A DNA stretch of 59,500 nt from positions 1,480,501 through 1,540,000 of the forward strand of contig JACVTC010000016.1 of NCBI GenBank assembly GCA_016946835.1, written 5' to 3'. Both the position numbers and the translations under genes were made by a program. Below the pieces are notes generated by a model that made no database searches, was not told where the DNA came from, and worked only from the letters and a program-made list of their open reading frames with translations. Positions 33,008 through 45,667 of the stretch are shown here, piece after piece. Positions within the stretch are counted from its first letter, which is position 1. Each line of letters starts with the position of its first letter. This stretch comes from Neocallimastix lanati (nom. inval.). Lineage: Eukaryota; Neocallimastigomycota; Neocallimastigomycetes; Neocallimastigales; Neocallimastigaceae.

Positions 33008-34466
33008 TTGTATTCTATTTTATTTTATTCTAATTTTTTTTTTTTTTAAAAAAAAAAAAAAACTTCTTTTTTTATTATTATCTTTAATTGATTTTAAAAT
33101 ATAATTTTATAGTATATGAATTTTAACATAAATTTATTTACAATTATATTTTCAATGATTAATTAAATTAAATTAATTTGTTTATTTTAATTATATATAT
33201 ATTTCTATTTCGGTTTTATTTTATTTTAAATTTAGTTTATATATATTAAAATTGATACTGTTTAACTATTTACTAAAAAAATAAAAATAAAAATAAAAGA
33301 ATAAAAAAATAAAAAACTATTTATATATATTTTTTTTATTTTTATTTTTATTTTTTTTTTTTTTTTTTTTTTTTTTTATTTTATTAGAGAAAAATAGTAT
33401 TGACAGAATTTAAATTTAAACAAATAAATAAAATTTTTTTTCTATAATAATAATATAATAAATGAAAAATTAAATTTTAAAGAAAAATTTTTTTAATGAA
33501 TTTTATTCTTATTTATATTAAAAATATTAAAAGTATAATAATTAAATAAATCAATTAAATAAACAATTAAATAAAATAAAATAAAATAATTAAATAATTA
33601 AATAATTAAATAATTAAATAAAAATAAAATAATAAAAATACATAATGTTAATAAAATAATAAAAAATATAAGTAATCAGAATAATTCAAAGAAGTATTTA
33701 ATAATAAATATTAAAAAATGAAAAAAATGAATAGTGAAGAATGAATAATGAAAAATAAAAAATGAATGAATGAATAATAAATAATAATAAAGAGTATTTT
33801 TTTAATTAATAATAAATAATAATTAATGATATAACAAATAATAAATAATAAATAAATAGATAATAATAAATGATAAAAGGAATATTTATTAATAAATAAT
33901 TAAGAATGAATGATTATTAATAAATAATAAATGATAAATGATAAATAATAAAAAATATCATATTTATAATAATAATTTAATAATAATAATAATAAATAAT
34001 ATTATATATAAAATTTTTTTATCATAATAAATTATCATATAAATATATATATAAAAAAAATGGTTTACATATTTTTTTTTTTTTAATTAATTTCTTTATA
34101 ATATTTTATATATTTATTAATAATTTATTTACTAATAAATATAATATAAAAATTTAAATATACTATATGAATATAATATATGCCGCTAAATAAAATGAAT
34201 TTAATTTAAATGATTTTTTTTTATTATTTTTCTTTTTTCTATTTGACATTTTATTAGAATTTGAGTTTAATTTTAATTTATTTTTAATTTATTAAATTAT
34301 AAATAAAGTTTATGGTAAAATGGATAACTATTTGTTTCTTTATGTAATTTAATTTTAAATATTGTTAAAAGAATTTGATATATATTAATTATTATATTAA
34401 TTATTTTATTAATTATAATATTAACAATTCTATTTATTATTTATTATTAAAAAAAAATATTTTTTT
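33008..34466. other. AT-rich intergenic region upstream of the CotH gene
   Basis: It contains A/T runs (33038-33061, 33350-33377), and AAATAATT and AATAAATAATA simple repeats. The region just above 33007 should hold the CotH promoter, but no motif stands out. Confidence 0.5.
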
Positions 34467-34630
34467 AACCACCTATAGTTGGCTCTGCTTTTCCTCGAGG
34501 ATCGCGTAGGGTGCTTCTATATGGAGTTTCTTTGCTTATGGGGAGTTGAGAGCGTCGACGCCGTACCGGTATGGCAGTTAATCATACACCCATATTACTA
34601 TATGGGGAAGACCAAAGTCTTCAGTCTATA
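34467..34630. ncRNA. GC-rich hairpin island; possible unidentified structured RNA
   Basis: About 160 bp at near 50% GC stand alone in spacer that is otherwise nearly all A/T. At its right end two perfect hairpins stack without a gap: stems CCCATAT/ATATGGG with loop TACT (34589-34606) and GAAGAC/GTCTTC with loop CAAA (34607-34622). A 16-base near-palindrome (34560-34575) and short palindromes at CTCGAG and GTCGAC lie to the left. I could not match it to 5S, tRNA, U1-U6, SRP, RNase P or U3 signatures. A minus-strand frame of about 38 codons ending in TAA (start not seen) and a plus-strand frame with one stop also exist, so a small coding exon is an alternative. Strand is undetermined. Confidence 0.4.
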
Positions 34631-35733
34631 AAAAAAAAATTTTAACGATTAAAATTAAAGGGTTATTATAAAAGATTTACTACTGGAATCTTTAATTGAA
34701 TGTATAAATAATATTTTAAATAAATAAACTAATATAAATAAATGATTAAATAAATGATTAACGGTTAATTCTATACTAATAAAAAAGAAAGATAAAAGAT
34801 AAAAAAAAAAAGTATCCATTCTTTTTAATTTTATTAATTTTTGCTTAATGGTAAATAATTATAAAAAAAAAAAAAATGAGAGAAGAATGATCCACAAAAA
34901 TTTTGAAACGAATTAAACTATAATAATACAAAAATTTCCTAACTGAAGAAATAAATAATTTAATAGGTATATAAATAAATACATAAATATATATTAAATA
35001 AATAAATAAAAGAAGAGGAGACGAAGAGAGATGAAACAAGACAAGACGAAACGAGACGAGACCGGACAAGATAAGACGAGACAAAAAAAGAAAGACAGAA
35101 TAGTCGTTCTTTTCTTTGAGGGTCTCCCTCTTTCAATAAAATAAAAAATAAAAAATAAATATAAATATATATATATAAAAAAAAAAAAAAAACTATTCTA
35201 TTCTATTCTATTCTATTTTTATTTGTATTTTTATTTTTATTTGCATTTTTTTTTTTTTTTTTTTTTTTTTATTATTATTATTTTTATTTTTTTAAATTTT
35301 AAATATAATTCATTATTTTTTGATTCATGAAAAAAAAAATTTTTATTTTATAAATACTTTATTTTATTAGAGAGAGAAAGAAAGAAAAATAAGAGAAAGA
35401 GAGAGAATTTTACCTTTTATTGTATTAATTATTAATTAATAAAAACAATCATTAACTATAATATTTAATATTAATGAATAAAAAAAAATAAAAAATAAGA
35501 AACTTTTTTTTTTTATAAATATATATTATATATTATATTTAAATTTTATTTTTTTAGTTAATTAATTATTAATTATAGTATTTATTATTATTATTAATTA
35601 TAATATATATTATTATTTATATTATATTTTTTAATATTATTATAAATTATTTATATTATTATTATTATAGTATTTATTATTTTATTATTATTAATTATTA
35701 ATTATATATATTTTTATTATTATTATTAATTTC

Positions 35734-35766
<33 letters not shown>

Positions 35767-35891
35767 TTTTTGTTTTTTTGAAATCTACTTTATTTTTATT
35801 TATTTATTTATTTATTTATTTTATTATAATAAATATTAAACTTCATTCTATAATTTTTTTTTATAATTTTTATTATTATTATTATTATTAA

Positions 35892-35925
<34 letters not shown>

Positions 35926-36015
35926 ATTATTATTATTATTATTATTATTATTATGATTTAATATTGTTTTTAATCCTAAAATATTTTTTAATTGTTTATT
36001 TTTTTTTTTATTACT
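34631..36015. other. AT-rich intergenic region with a purine-rich strand
   Basis: 35011-35098 is a nearly pure A/G stretch on the plus strand with GACGA-like repeats. Other content is T runs (35247-35270, 35739-35765), ATT arrays (35868-35953) and AAAGAGAGAGA near 35370-35406. The 79-codon minus-strand ORF across the purine stretch looks random. No gene is supported. Confidence 0.5.
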
Positions 36016-38046
36016 TTATTTCTTCTTCTTTTCATAATATTCATTTTCCTTTTCAATTTTAGATTTTAGACGTCTATTCTCTTCTGATGTTGAATATGCA
36101 TTTTGGTAATATTCATTATCTTTTTCTATCTTTGCTTTTAAACGTTCATCCTCAGGCGCTTTATTGGACTTTTCTTCCCTATAATATCTATCCCAAGAAG
36201 ATTCCTTTTCATACATGTATCTATCCTTATCGTTGACATAATCTTTTTCATAATAATTATCTAGGTAAGGATCTTTATCAAACTTGTTATCATCCATTGT
36301 TGTATTTACTTGATAACTAAAACTATTTTCATTTTCATGATTGACTTGGAATTGATGTTGATGTAGACGTTGATGTTGACGTTGACGTTGACTTTGACTT
36401 TGACGTTGTCTTGGATTTTGAGATTGAAGTTGATTTTGACGTCGATCTTGCGAGAAGGAATGAGAAGAACGGGGAAGTCGAGAAGAGGAAGAATGTTTAT
36501 CTTTATTGTTATTTGAACGCATTAGAAGGGAAATAGATCCAGAGCTTGAATTGGATTGTCTATGATCAGTGGCAGAATATGGAGGTAAAACATTATCATT
36601 TTCTATTTCTTCCATGGCATCAATCATACGATCAATATCATCATCATTCATAGGATTAGCAGAATTTAATTCATTTAAGGCAGAATAAATTGGAGGTTCC
36701 TCAGGATGAGGTGGTAGTCTAGAATGATATTGAGAAGAAGGAGGGGCACGGGAACTCGAAGTGTGAGATTGTGATTGAGATTGTGAATTTGAACCACTGG
36801 AAGATGAAACTACAACATCATTCTTTGAAATAGAAGCATGTCGAGGAAGACGTTCTTCTTCCATGGTAGGTGAAGTAGGATAGGCTTCATAGATAGGTTC
36901 TGAAGGGTTATCAGAATTCATTTCATATGCTTTCTTTTCACTTCTTAGACTTGGACTTGAACTTGGACTACTACTAACATTAACATTGGCCAAAGGCATC
37001 GTTGATGCGGTCATCATATTATTTTCATTATCTGGTAGAACAATAATTCTTTCAGAAACATAAATATTATTATTACTATCGGAATTTCCTTCTTGATGCT
37101 TTAATTTCTCCTTTTTAATTTTACGACTACGTCTATTATAAATAATGAATCCTAAAAGTATAGCAATAATAAGCCCAGCTCCTCCAATGATATATCCTAT
37201 AATCTTTAACTTTCTCTTTCTTTCTAGATCTGTTTCTTTTTGACCTTTAATAATTTGTTGAATTTCTTGCTCAGTACACTCTGGATATTCCTGACCTCCT
37301 ATAATTTTTTTACATGTATCCGGCTGATAACAAGATATAGTGGTATTTTCAAAATTACATTCATCAATTGTACTTCCAAAATTTATAATTTTTGCATTTA
37401 AATCTGGAATAAAAGATATATTACTTTTTATATATTAATATCATATTATAAATTAGAAAATATTATGAATCAATATTATTAGTATTTTATTATTAATTAT
37501 TATTTTATTATTAATAATTATTATTTTATTATTAATAATTATTATTTTATTATTAATAATTATTATTTTATTATTAATAATTATTATTTTATTATTAATA
37601 ATTATTATTTTCCTTATTAATTTATTATTATATTCATTATTATTATTATTTATCTATCTATCTATTTATTTATTAATTTATTTATTATTTTTTTTTCTTA
37701 ATTCATCATCACTAATAAACTTACAATGATTTTAAATTTGATAACTTAAATATATTATTAGGTAATTCGATTAAATCAGTTTTTCCTAGATCCCTACAAT
37801 TAATAAAATAAATTATAAAATTTATATATAATATCGTTTTAATTTAATATATAATAGATTTTAAATAAGGTTAAAAGTGGTATAATTATTTTAACTTACA
37901 GAACTTGTAAATGGATTAAATCACTAATTTCTTCTGGAAGAGAAAATAAATCCAAATTATTATTTAATTCACTATAAATATTATTATATAAATACATTTG
38001 ATTATAAATGTTATTAAAATAATAATAAAATATATATATATATATA

Positions 38047-38092
<46 letters not shown>

Positions 38093-39355
38093 ATAATATA
38101 ATAATATATATATATATATATTTATTTATAATATTTATTATATTTATTATGCTTCATAATTACATTTTTTCAATAGAAGAAAAAGATCCTGTATCTTTGG
38201 ACAGTTCTTTAATTTCGTTATTATTCAAATTTCTATATATATGCATATACATATTAATAAAATTAAACATAAATAAATATTTTTATTTAATGAAATAATT
38301 ACAAATATATATATTCTTTACAAAATATATATATATATATATTTACAGATATTTCAAATTTGGTAATTTATTAAATTGATATGGAAAGTTATTAATTTGA
38401 TCATTATCAAGATAACTATAATAAATAAAATAAAATAAAAAGCAAAAAAGGAAAAAAAAATTTTTTAAATATTAACAAATGATTAATAGTGAATTAAATA
38501 AATGATAAAGAAATAATATTATTTATTATTATTAAGTACTATTTATTACTATTATTATTTAATTATTATAATTTATTATTCATTATTTATTACATTTCTT
38601 TTATAGGACTTTGAGAATTGACTTCATTTGAAAATTCTGTTATATTTGAATTTGAAATTTTCCTATTTATTAAATATTTAATAAAATCAAATAAAAATTA
38701 TATTAAAATTATTATAAACATTTTAATAAAAATAATAGTATAAATAAAATTATTTTATAGATATTCATTATTTATTATAGAAAATTATAAAAAAAATTAC
38801 AAAACTTCCAAATGTGGTAAATTAAATAGAATACTTGGAAAAGCTTTATTATGCATATTTATTATTTCTCTATAATTAATTTTAATATTAAAAAAAAATA
38901 AATAAAAAGGGATGAAAGTAAAAAGGAATTATTAATTTAATTGAATAAAATATTCTTAATATAAATAAAATAATAATAATTATAATAATAATAATAATAA
39001 TTAATAATAATAATAAATAATTAATAATAATTAATATTAAATTACAATTCTTTGAGATTGGGTAAAATTGGAAAATTTGAATAGTCTACATTTATACTTT
39101 CATCGCTAAAATTACAACTTTCACTATACAAAAGCAAAACAATCCAAAACAAAATATATATATATATATTTAAGGTTATGTATATATTTATATAATTATT
39201 TAATATCATATAATTGAAATGATTTTTAATTATTGAGTGTTTTTGAATTTTTAATGAATTTAGTTATATCAAAATATATTAAAATTTAAAAATTTTATTT
39301 TATTATTAATTTATTAATATATATACATTATTATAATATCTATTAATTAAATGCG

Positions 39356-39410
<55 letters not shown>

Positions 39411-39691
39411 TACTTTATTAATCGTATCACATTATTATTTGCATCACATTCAACACTAATATTATCTATACATTCTACATCTTGACTTTGGGTATCATAT
39501 TCTGTGCAAACATCTTCGCAACAGTTTGTTGTTGGATCAATTTGGAAAAATTGATTTAAACTTTGACAATCACTTGATACATTAATAAATTGCCCTGCTT
39601 GCCCTGAAGTTGTTTGTCCTGTTTCCCCTGAAGCTTCATTAAATATTATTGATATATTAATTAATGTAAAATAAATGTTATGAAATTTCAT
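36016..39691 (-). CDS. Leucine-rich-repeat single-pass membrane protein, nine exons
   Basis: Exons, in transcript order: 39414-39691, 39046-39123, 38801-38869, 38594-38662, 38347-38415, 38164-38232, 37900-37971, 37725-37793, and 36016 to 37372 or 37403. The first seven introns are phase 2 with GTAAGT/GTAATT-like donors and TAG acceptors. With the 37372 start the product is about 709 residues. It has a signal peptide, a Cys-rich N-cap (NCCEDVCTEY), seven LRRs of 23-24 residues, one per short exon (for example LPNLKYLNLNNNEI), and a Cys-rich C-cap. One transmembrane helix (IIGGAGLIIAILLGFIIY) is followed by a basic stop-transfer NRRSRK. The cytoplasmic tail of about 390 residues is Ser/Gln/Pro-rich with charged repeats at the end, and no kinase domain. 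It is probably a surface receptor or adhesion-like protein; the ligand is unknown. Confidence 0.82.
37484..37611 (-). repeat. Tandem repeat of about 21 bp in intron 8 of the LRR gene
   Basis: Six near-perfect copies of a unit like TTATTATTTTATTATTAATAA. It makes intron 8 one of the longest introns in the gene. Confidence 0.75.
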
Positions 39692-42175
39692 TTTGTATTA
39701 TTTTCTTTTTTTTTGTTTATTTTGTTTTGTTTTTAGCAGGAATATATTACTATTGTTATTTTAATTATTGTATTATTATTAGTTTCCTTTAATTACTGAA
39801 AATTATAATTATAATAATACAATATCATAAAAAATATATATATATGTATATAATAGATTAATAATTGTTAAAAGCAATAATAAATTTATTATTTATATTA
39901 TTAATCAATATTATTATCAATATTATTAAATTCAAGAAAAAATATAAAACAACAAAATTAATTTCATATAATTATTTTCTTAAAATATAAATAATTTTAA
40001 AATGGTACTCTAGTAATAAAATTTTTCATTTATTAAATTTAATATATAGATAAATACAATTTACACAATACCTTTTAATTATATCAAATGTTACTTTTTC
40101 TTTAGAAAAAAAAAAAATGTGAATGAAATTTCAAATATGATTTTTATTTCGACAATTATTATTATTATTGTTATATTTTTTATTTATTATTTCTTTATTT
40201 ATTTTTCTTTTGATACTCTAATTTTGTTGTGATTAAATAATTATATCAATAATAATTGAATTGTTAGAATTTTGAAAACTATAACGAATTAATGTAACAG
40301 TTATAATAGAATGGATGATGATAATAAAGCTTATAAGCAATAAATAAATAAATAAATATGAAAAATCTAAATACCCAATAGATAGAAATTGTACATTGAA
40401 TAATATTTCATTTTTAATATAAATTTTTATATAATGTATATATAAAAATATAATAAATGAATATGATAAAAAGGATAGATTAATAAAATAATTTATTATT
40501 ATTAATAATTTATCAAAACATATTTTTTTTAATTCTTTGTAATTATTTATTTATTTAATTTTTAATAAGATTTCCGATATCAAATGAAAATCTATAAAAT
40601 TCAATAGTAGATATATTTATTTTCTTTAAAATCTTCTAAGTATTATTTTTACTTTTTTTAAAAAAAAAAATTAATATATAATGAAAAAATAAATTTTATT
40701 TATAATTATACATAAATAATGGAATAATAAATAATAAAAAAAAATAAATTATAAATAATAATAAATAATAAATAATAATAAATAATAATAAATAATAATA
40801 AATAATAAATAATGAAAATGAAAAGAATAAATAAATAAATAATATAAAAAAAACAAAAAAAATAGAAAAAAAGAAAAAAATTTTAAATATAATAAATAAT
40901 ATATATATTGCATTATATTTGAATTATATATTATAAATATATTACATAATTAATAATCTATAATTTATGTAATATATATTATATATTATTAATTGAAAAT
41001 AAATTAATTATTAATATATTAAACATTTGACTCCAAAAGATAATCATAAAAGTTTAATTATTATTATTTTCTATAGATTTATATGAAAATTTGTTACATA
41101 AAAATATTAATGAATGAATAAATAATAAATAAAATAAATCTAGAAATGTTAATGAATAAATAATTATTTAAAAATTAATATTAATAACTTGTATATAATA
41201 AATAAATAATAAATAATTTGATTTAATATTTAAAAATTATTATTATTATTTCTTAAATTAATAAATCAATAAAAAGTTAAATCATAGAGAATTAATACTA
41301 TTATTGTTCCAATTCCAATTGGCTATATTGTTATTATTGCCTTTGTTAATAAAATTTTATATATAATTTTTTTTATATTGAATCTTGGAATAGTTTCATT
41401 AAATATCTCCTTAAAAAAATAAATAAATAATAAATAAATAAATAAATAGAAGAAAAAAAGTATTTCATAAAGTTAAATTAGGTGTAACCAAAAAAAAAAA
41501 AAAAACATTCTTCGCAACTATTTTGTTTTTACATAATTTATAGTATTTAAAAAAATTTTTTTTATTGTTCTAAAATATTGAGTATTCATTATTCTATTAT
41601 TTATTTAATTTATTAATAATTACTTTTTATTCTAATTTATTATTTTTTATTTATTATTCAATAATTTATTTACTATTTACTTTTTATTATTTATTATTTA
41701 TTATTTATTATTTATTATTTATTATTTATTATTTATTATTTATTATTTATTATTTATTATTTATTATTTATTATTTATTATTTATTATTTATTATTTATT
41801 ATTTATTATTTATTATTTATTATTTATTATTTATTTATTATTTATTATTTATTATTTATTTATTATTTATTATTTATTATTTATTTATTATTTATTATTT
41901 ATTATTCAATAATTTATTATTTACTATTTATTTATTATTATTTATTATTTATTATTTATTATTTATTAATAAATACTCTTTTTATTTATTATTTATTAAT
42001 AAATACTCTTTTTATTATTTATTATTCATTAATAAATACTCTTTATATTATTTATTATTCATTAATAAATACTTTTTATATTATTTATTATTCATTAATA
42101 AATACTTTTTATATTATTTATTATTCATTAATAAATACTCTTTATATTATTATTTATTATTAAAATATTTACTAT

Positions 42176-42208
<33 letters not shown>

Positions 42209-42299
42209 ATTTACTTTTGATTAGTAAATTCTTCCTTTTATTTATTATTTATTCATTTATTCATTTATTATTTATTTATTATTTATTATTACAATATGT
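39692..42299. other. AT-rich intergenic region
   Basis: No gene or RNA is seen. It holds AAATAAT repeats (40745-40815) and long TTATTATTTA arrays (about 41640-41950). Four to five copies of a block with TTTATTATTCATTAATAAATACTCTTT follow (41960-42150). The start of the region should contain the LRR-gene promoter. Confidence 0.55.
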
Positions 42300-42500
42300 T
42301 AAAAGTCAGGAATTTATAGTTTATAATTTTGTCAATTTTATTAGTATAATTTATGATAAAGAGTTCAAAAACTTTATTATTCCAAATTAAATGTGTTTAT
42401 ATTAATACATTGTGGCTTTTACATTATTTATATTACAATATGTTTCAATACATTTGAAGCTTATTTTTCATGTATTTCACATATTCTAAAATTCCCCCTT
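42300..42500 (-). mobile_element. Copia-like LTR remnant with polypurine tract
   Basis: On the minus strand AAGGGGGAAT (42491-42500) is followed by TTTTAGAATATGTGAAATAC... and by blocks also present in the LTR at 44859-45043: ATGAAAAATA.GCTTCAAAT and ACAATGTATTAA...ATTTAAT. It looks like the 3' LTR of a minus-oriented element whose body has decayed. Confidence 0.5.
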
Positions 42501-42639
42501 AAGCCTAGTTATTCTATAATGAATAAATTAGTTTACCGGTGAATATATGTATATAAAATTATCCTATTTTATGATATTATTAAACTATTATTTAACTATT
42601 ATTTATTACTATTCTAAATTACTAAATTAACATTTAGTT

Positions 42640-44000
42640 TATATGAATAAAAGTAATTTTATTTTATATTAATTATTTAATTCAATTTAAATATTACTAA
42701 AATAATTTCTTAAATATATTTGTAATCTAATATTTCCCTCTAAAACTAATCATTTAAAATTATTACACCATTAATATTAGATGCATCTAAAACATCTCTT
42801 ATAATATATGGTTTGTATATTACCATTTATATGATGGAAACTTTTCTCTTGAAGGGTGATATTATTCCATCTCAATTTCCGTGAATACCTCTTATATATA
42901 GGGCTATAGGACTTTAAATCACAATTATAAACCACTTTGAAGATAAGCAATAACTTTTATATATTTTCGCTTTGTGGTTTTAGCGATAACTATTAAAATG
43001 AATTGTTAATTATATATTGGTGAACTTGATGAAAATCTTTAGGTATTAAAATTGATTGCATTTATAATTAATTATATTATTCTAGACATTTAAAACTTAT
43101 TAGTAAACAATATAAATTGTTTCATAATTGATTAAAATTCAATATTTCAGTTAATTTTTTTTTTTGTTTTTGTAGGTTAATTTTTGTTAATTTTCACTAT
43201 TAGGCTATTTTATTCATACTATTAGGCTACTTTATTTATTTCCAAGATAAATATTATTTTGAATAATCAGTACAGAAACCAGTTAAGCAAACTTCTTTTA
43301 ATATTGGTTTATGTACTTTATTTTATTTTGCCTACTTCCCCCTAAAATCCAAATTTCTAGAAGGATTTTATATATTTGAATTTTCTCATCATTAAAATAT
43401 TCATTATAGAAATTTAATGATTATAACTTTAAAATACTTTGCAATCAATAAGTATAGTTTGTAGATGGATAAGCATCATCCATTTATATAAAACTTATGG
43501 TTATATTTATTATTTTATTACACCTTTCATCATGAAGATTTGCATTATGATTATATTGAATTAGTTATTATCTAAACCCATTTCACACTAAGTCGAATAA
43601 TACTATTATTGTTAGAATATACCCTAGGAATTATCATTATATTATATTTCCTTTGGATATTTTGGTTACTATATTTTAAATTACTTTATATGGGATCTTT
43701 GACATATAATCTCCTCCATTATGGTAGTTTATATTTATATATACCCATTTGATAGGTATAAATAAGTGTTACAATAACTATACTTTAATAATGTGTTTTT
43801 GCTGTTTGTAAAGAATCATTATCTAATATATAATTGATTAAATCTTCGTAATATATATTATTAAATTGCTTTTTGTATATTCAAGGGGTAGAAATAGTTT
43901 ATTACATAGTAGATTTCCTTCATGAATAGATATAATACATTACTAATAGCCAAGAGTTTATATGTTAAAATATCAAATTATAATTTCAATTAAGAGTCTC
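42640..44000 (+). repeat. Left arm of a long diverged inverted repeat, retroelement-derived
   Basis: It pairs with 45378-46560. Matching blocks include GAATACCTCTTATATA (42882) with its partner near 46410, CCCCCTAAAATCCAAATTTCTA (43340) with its partner near 46070, and TTGAATTTTCTCATCATTAAAAT (43377) with its partner near 46035. Arm similarity is roughly three quarters by eye. The last ~380 bp (43610-43988) begin TGTTAGAATATAC and end at ATTAAGAGTCTC (43989-44000), like an LTR plus primer site. No ORF survives. Confidence 0.65.
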
Positions 44001-44341
44001 TAGTATGAAAATATATAATTTTCTTTTATTTACGTTTAAAGTTGTTTTTCCCTATTAAATTATATTCTTATATTTTTATACTTTTTGGGGTTTTATTTAA
44101 CTTGCAATAACTTTCTTTTACTAACAATTTTAAATTTTACGAGTACCTTCAATTTTGTATTCTTAATCATTTTGACCATTTTATTATTCTTACTTCAATT
44201 GATATAATGAGTAGCTTTTATCATAATTTAAATTTTAATTTTTTTTTTTTTTTTTTGACATAATATTATTAATTATTTACTTTTGATTAGTAAATTCTTC
44301 TTTTTATTTATTTATTAATTATAATCAATTATTTATTATTT

Positions 44342-44413
<72 letters not shown>

Positions 44414-44858
44414 TTTTGTTATTTAATTCAACAACTTCTGTTGCTGTTCTATTTATTTCTCAATAGTTATTTAATATTAATTAAAATCTACATTGAACTA
44501 CAACAAATTAGTATTGTTTCTATATACCCTATTATTATTATTCTTTAATATTTATTAGTTATTATTTAATTATTTAATTATCTTTGTCTTAGACACTATT
44601 ATTTAATATTTTACATTTTCTCTATCAATACAATTAGGTTGCCTTTTTTTTTTTTTTCTAATTTATAAATATTTATGCACATTTATATATTTAAATAAAA
44701 ATTATAATAAAAGTGAATTAATTATTAAAATTTAATATACAAATATAAATAAATAGATAAATAAATAAGTAGATAAATAAATAGATCAATAAATAAATAA
44801 ATAAATAAATAAATAAAATATATCAATAAAAAATAAATAAATAGATATTTTATATAAT

Positions 44859-45058
44859 TGTTAGAATATACTAAATATATGAAAAATAGGCTTCAAATAT
44901 TAATTTTTTCAAATATTAAAATATATAATGAACAAGCTACAATGTATTAAATATAAAAGCATTTAATTTTGAAAAATTAAGTGCTAGTAACATAGAATAT
45001 ATAAACAACATAATTGAAAATCATTAATTTCTGAGTCTTATCAGATTTAAGAGTCTCA
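44859..45058 (+). mobile_element. Copia-like LTR remnant followed by a primer-site motif
   Basis: It starts TGTTAGAATATACTAAATAT and ends at about 45043. It is followed by GATTTAAGAGTCTCAT, the primer motif seen beside the intact element with one extra T. Related LTR pieces lie at 42300-42490 and 29895-29975 in reverse orientation. No gag frame is preserved downstream. Confidence 0.6.
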
Positions 45059-45377
45059 TATGACTCGTAAAAAGATTCTTAGCAAAAGAATCGTTTGCTG
45101 AATAATATATTATGTCAAAGAAAAATAAATTGGCTTTTTGATTATGATAAAAAGCTCATCATGTTGTATTTCAATTTAAGGATGTCAAATAAAACCTGAA
45201 TATTTGAAATAATCAAGATTAACAAAATTGAAGAAACTCATAAAAATATATAATATTTGATAGAAAATAATTATCACAAGTAAATAAAACTCCAAAATAA
45301 TAAAAATGGTAATTTAATAGAGAAAAACACGCTTAATCATCAGTAAGAACAAATTATAGATCTTTCATACTCCTGTG

Positions 45378-45634
45378 GAGACTCTTAAATAAAATTATAA
45401 TTTGATATTTTAATAAATTAAACTCTAGGCTATTAATAATGCAATAATATAGTATATTTATACATAAAGGAATCTATTCTGTGATAAATTATTTCCATCC
45501 CATGAATATACAATATGCAATTTAATAATATACATTACTTACAAAAAATGGAAGCAATCATATTATTAAACATTGGTTTTTGCACAACCACAAAGCATAT
45601 TATTTAAAGTAAAGTTATTTTAATAATTCATATT

Positions 45635-45667
<33 letters not shown>

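Noticed and set aside
34845-35084. 79-codon minus-strand ORF with a Ser/Leu start
   Set aside because: Its N-terminal half is the purine tract read in reverse and its remainder is AT-rich; no domain.
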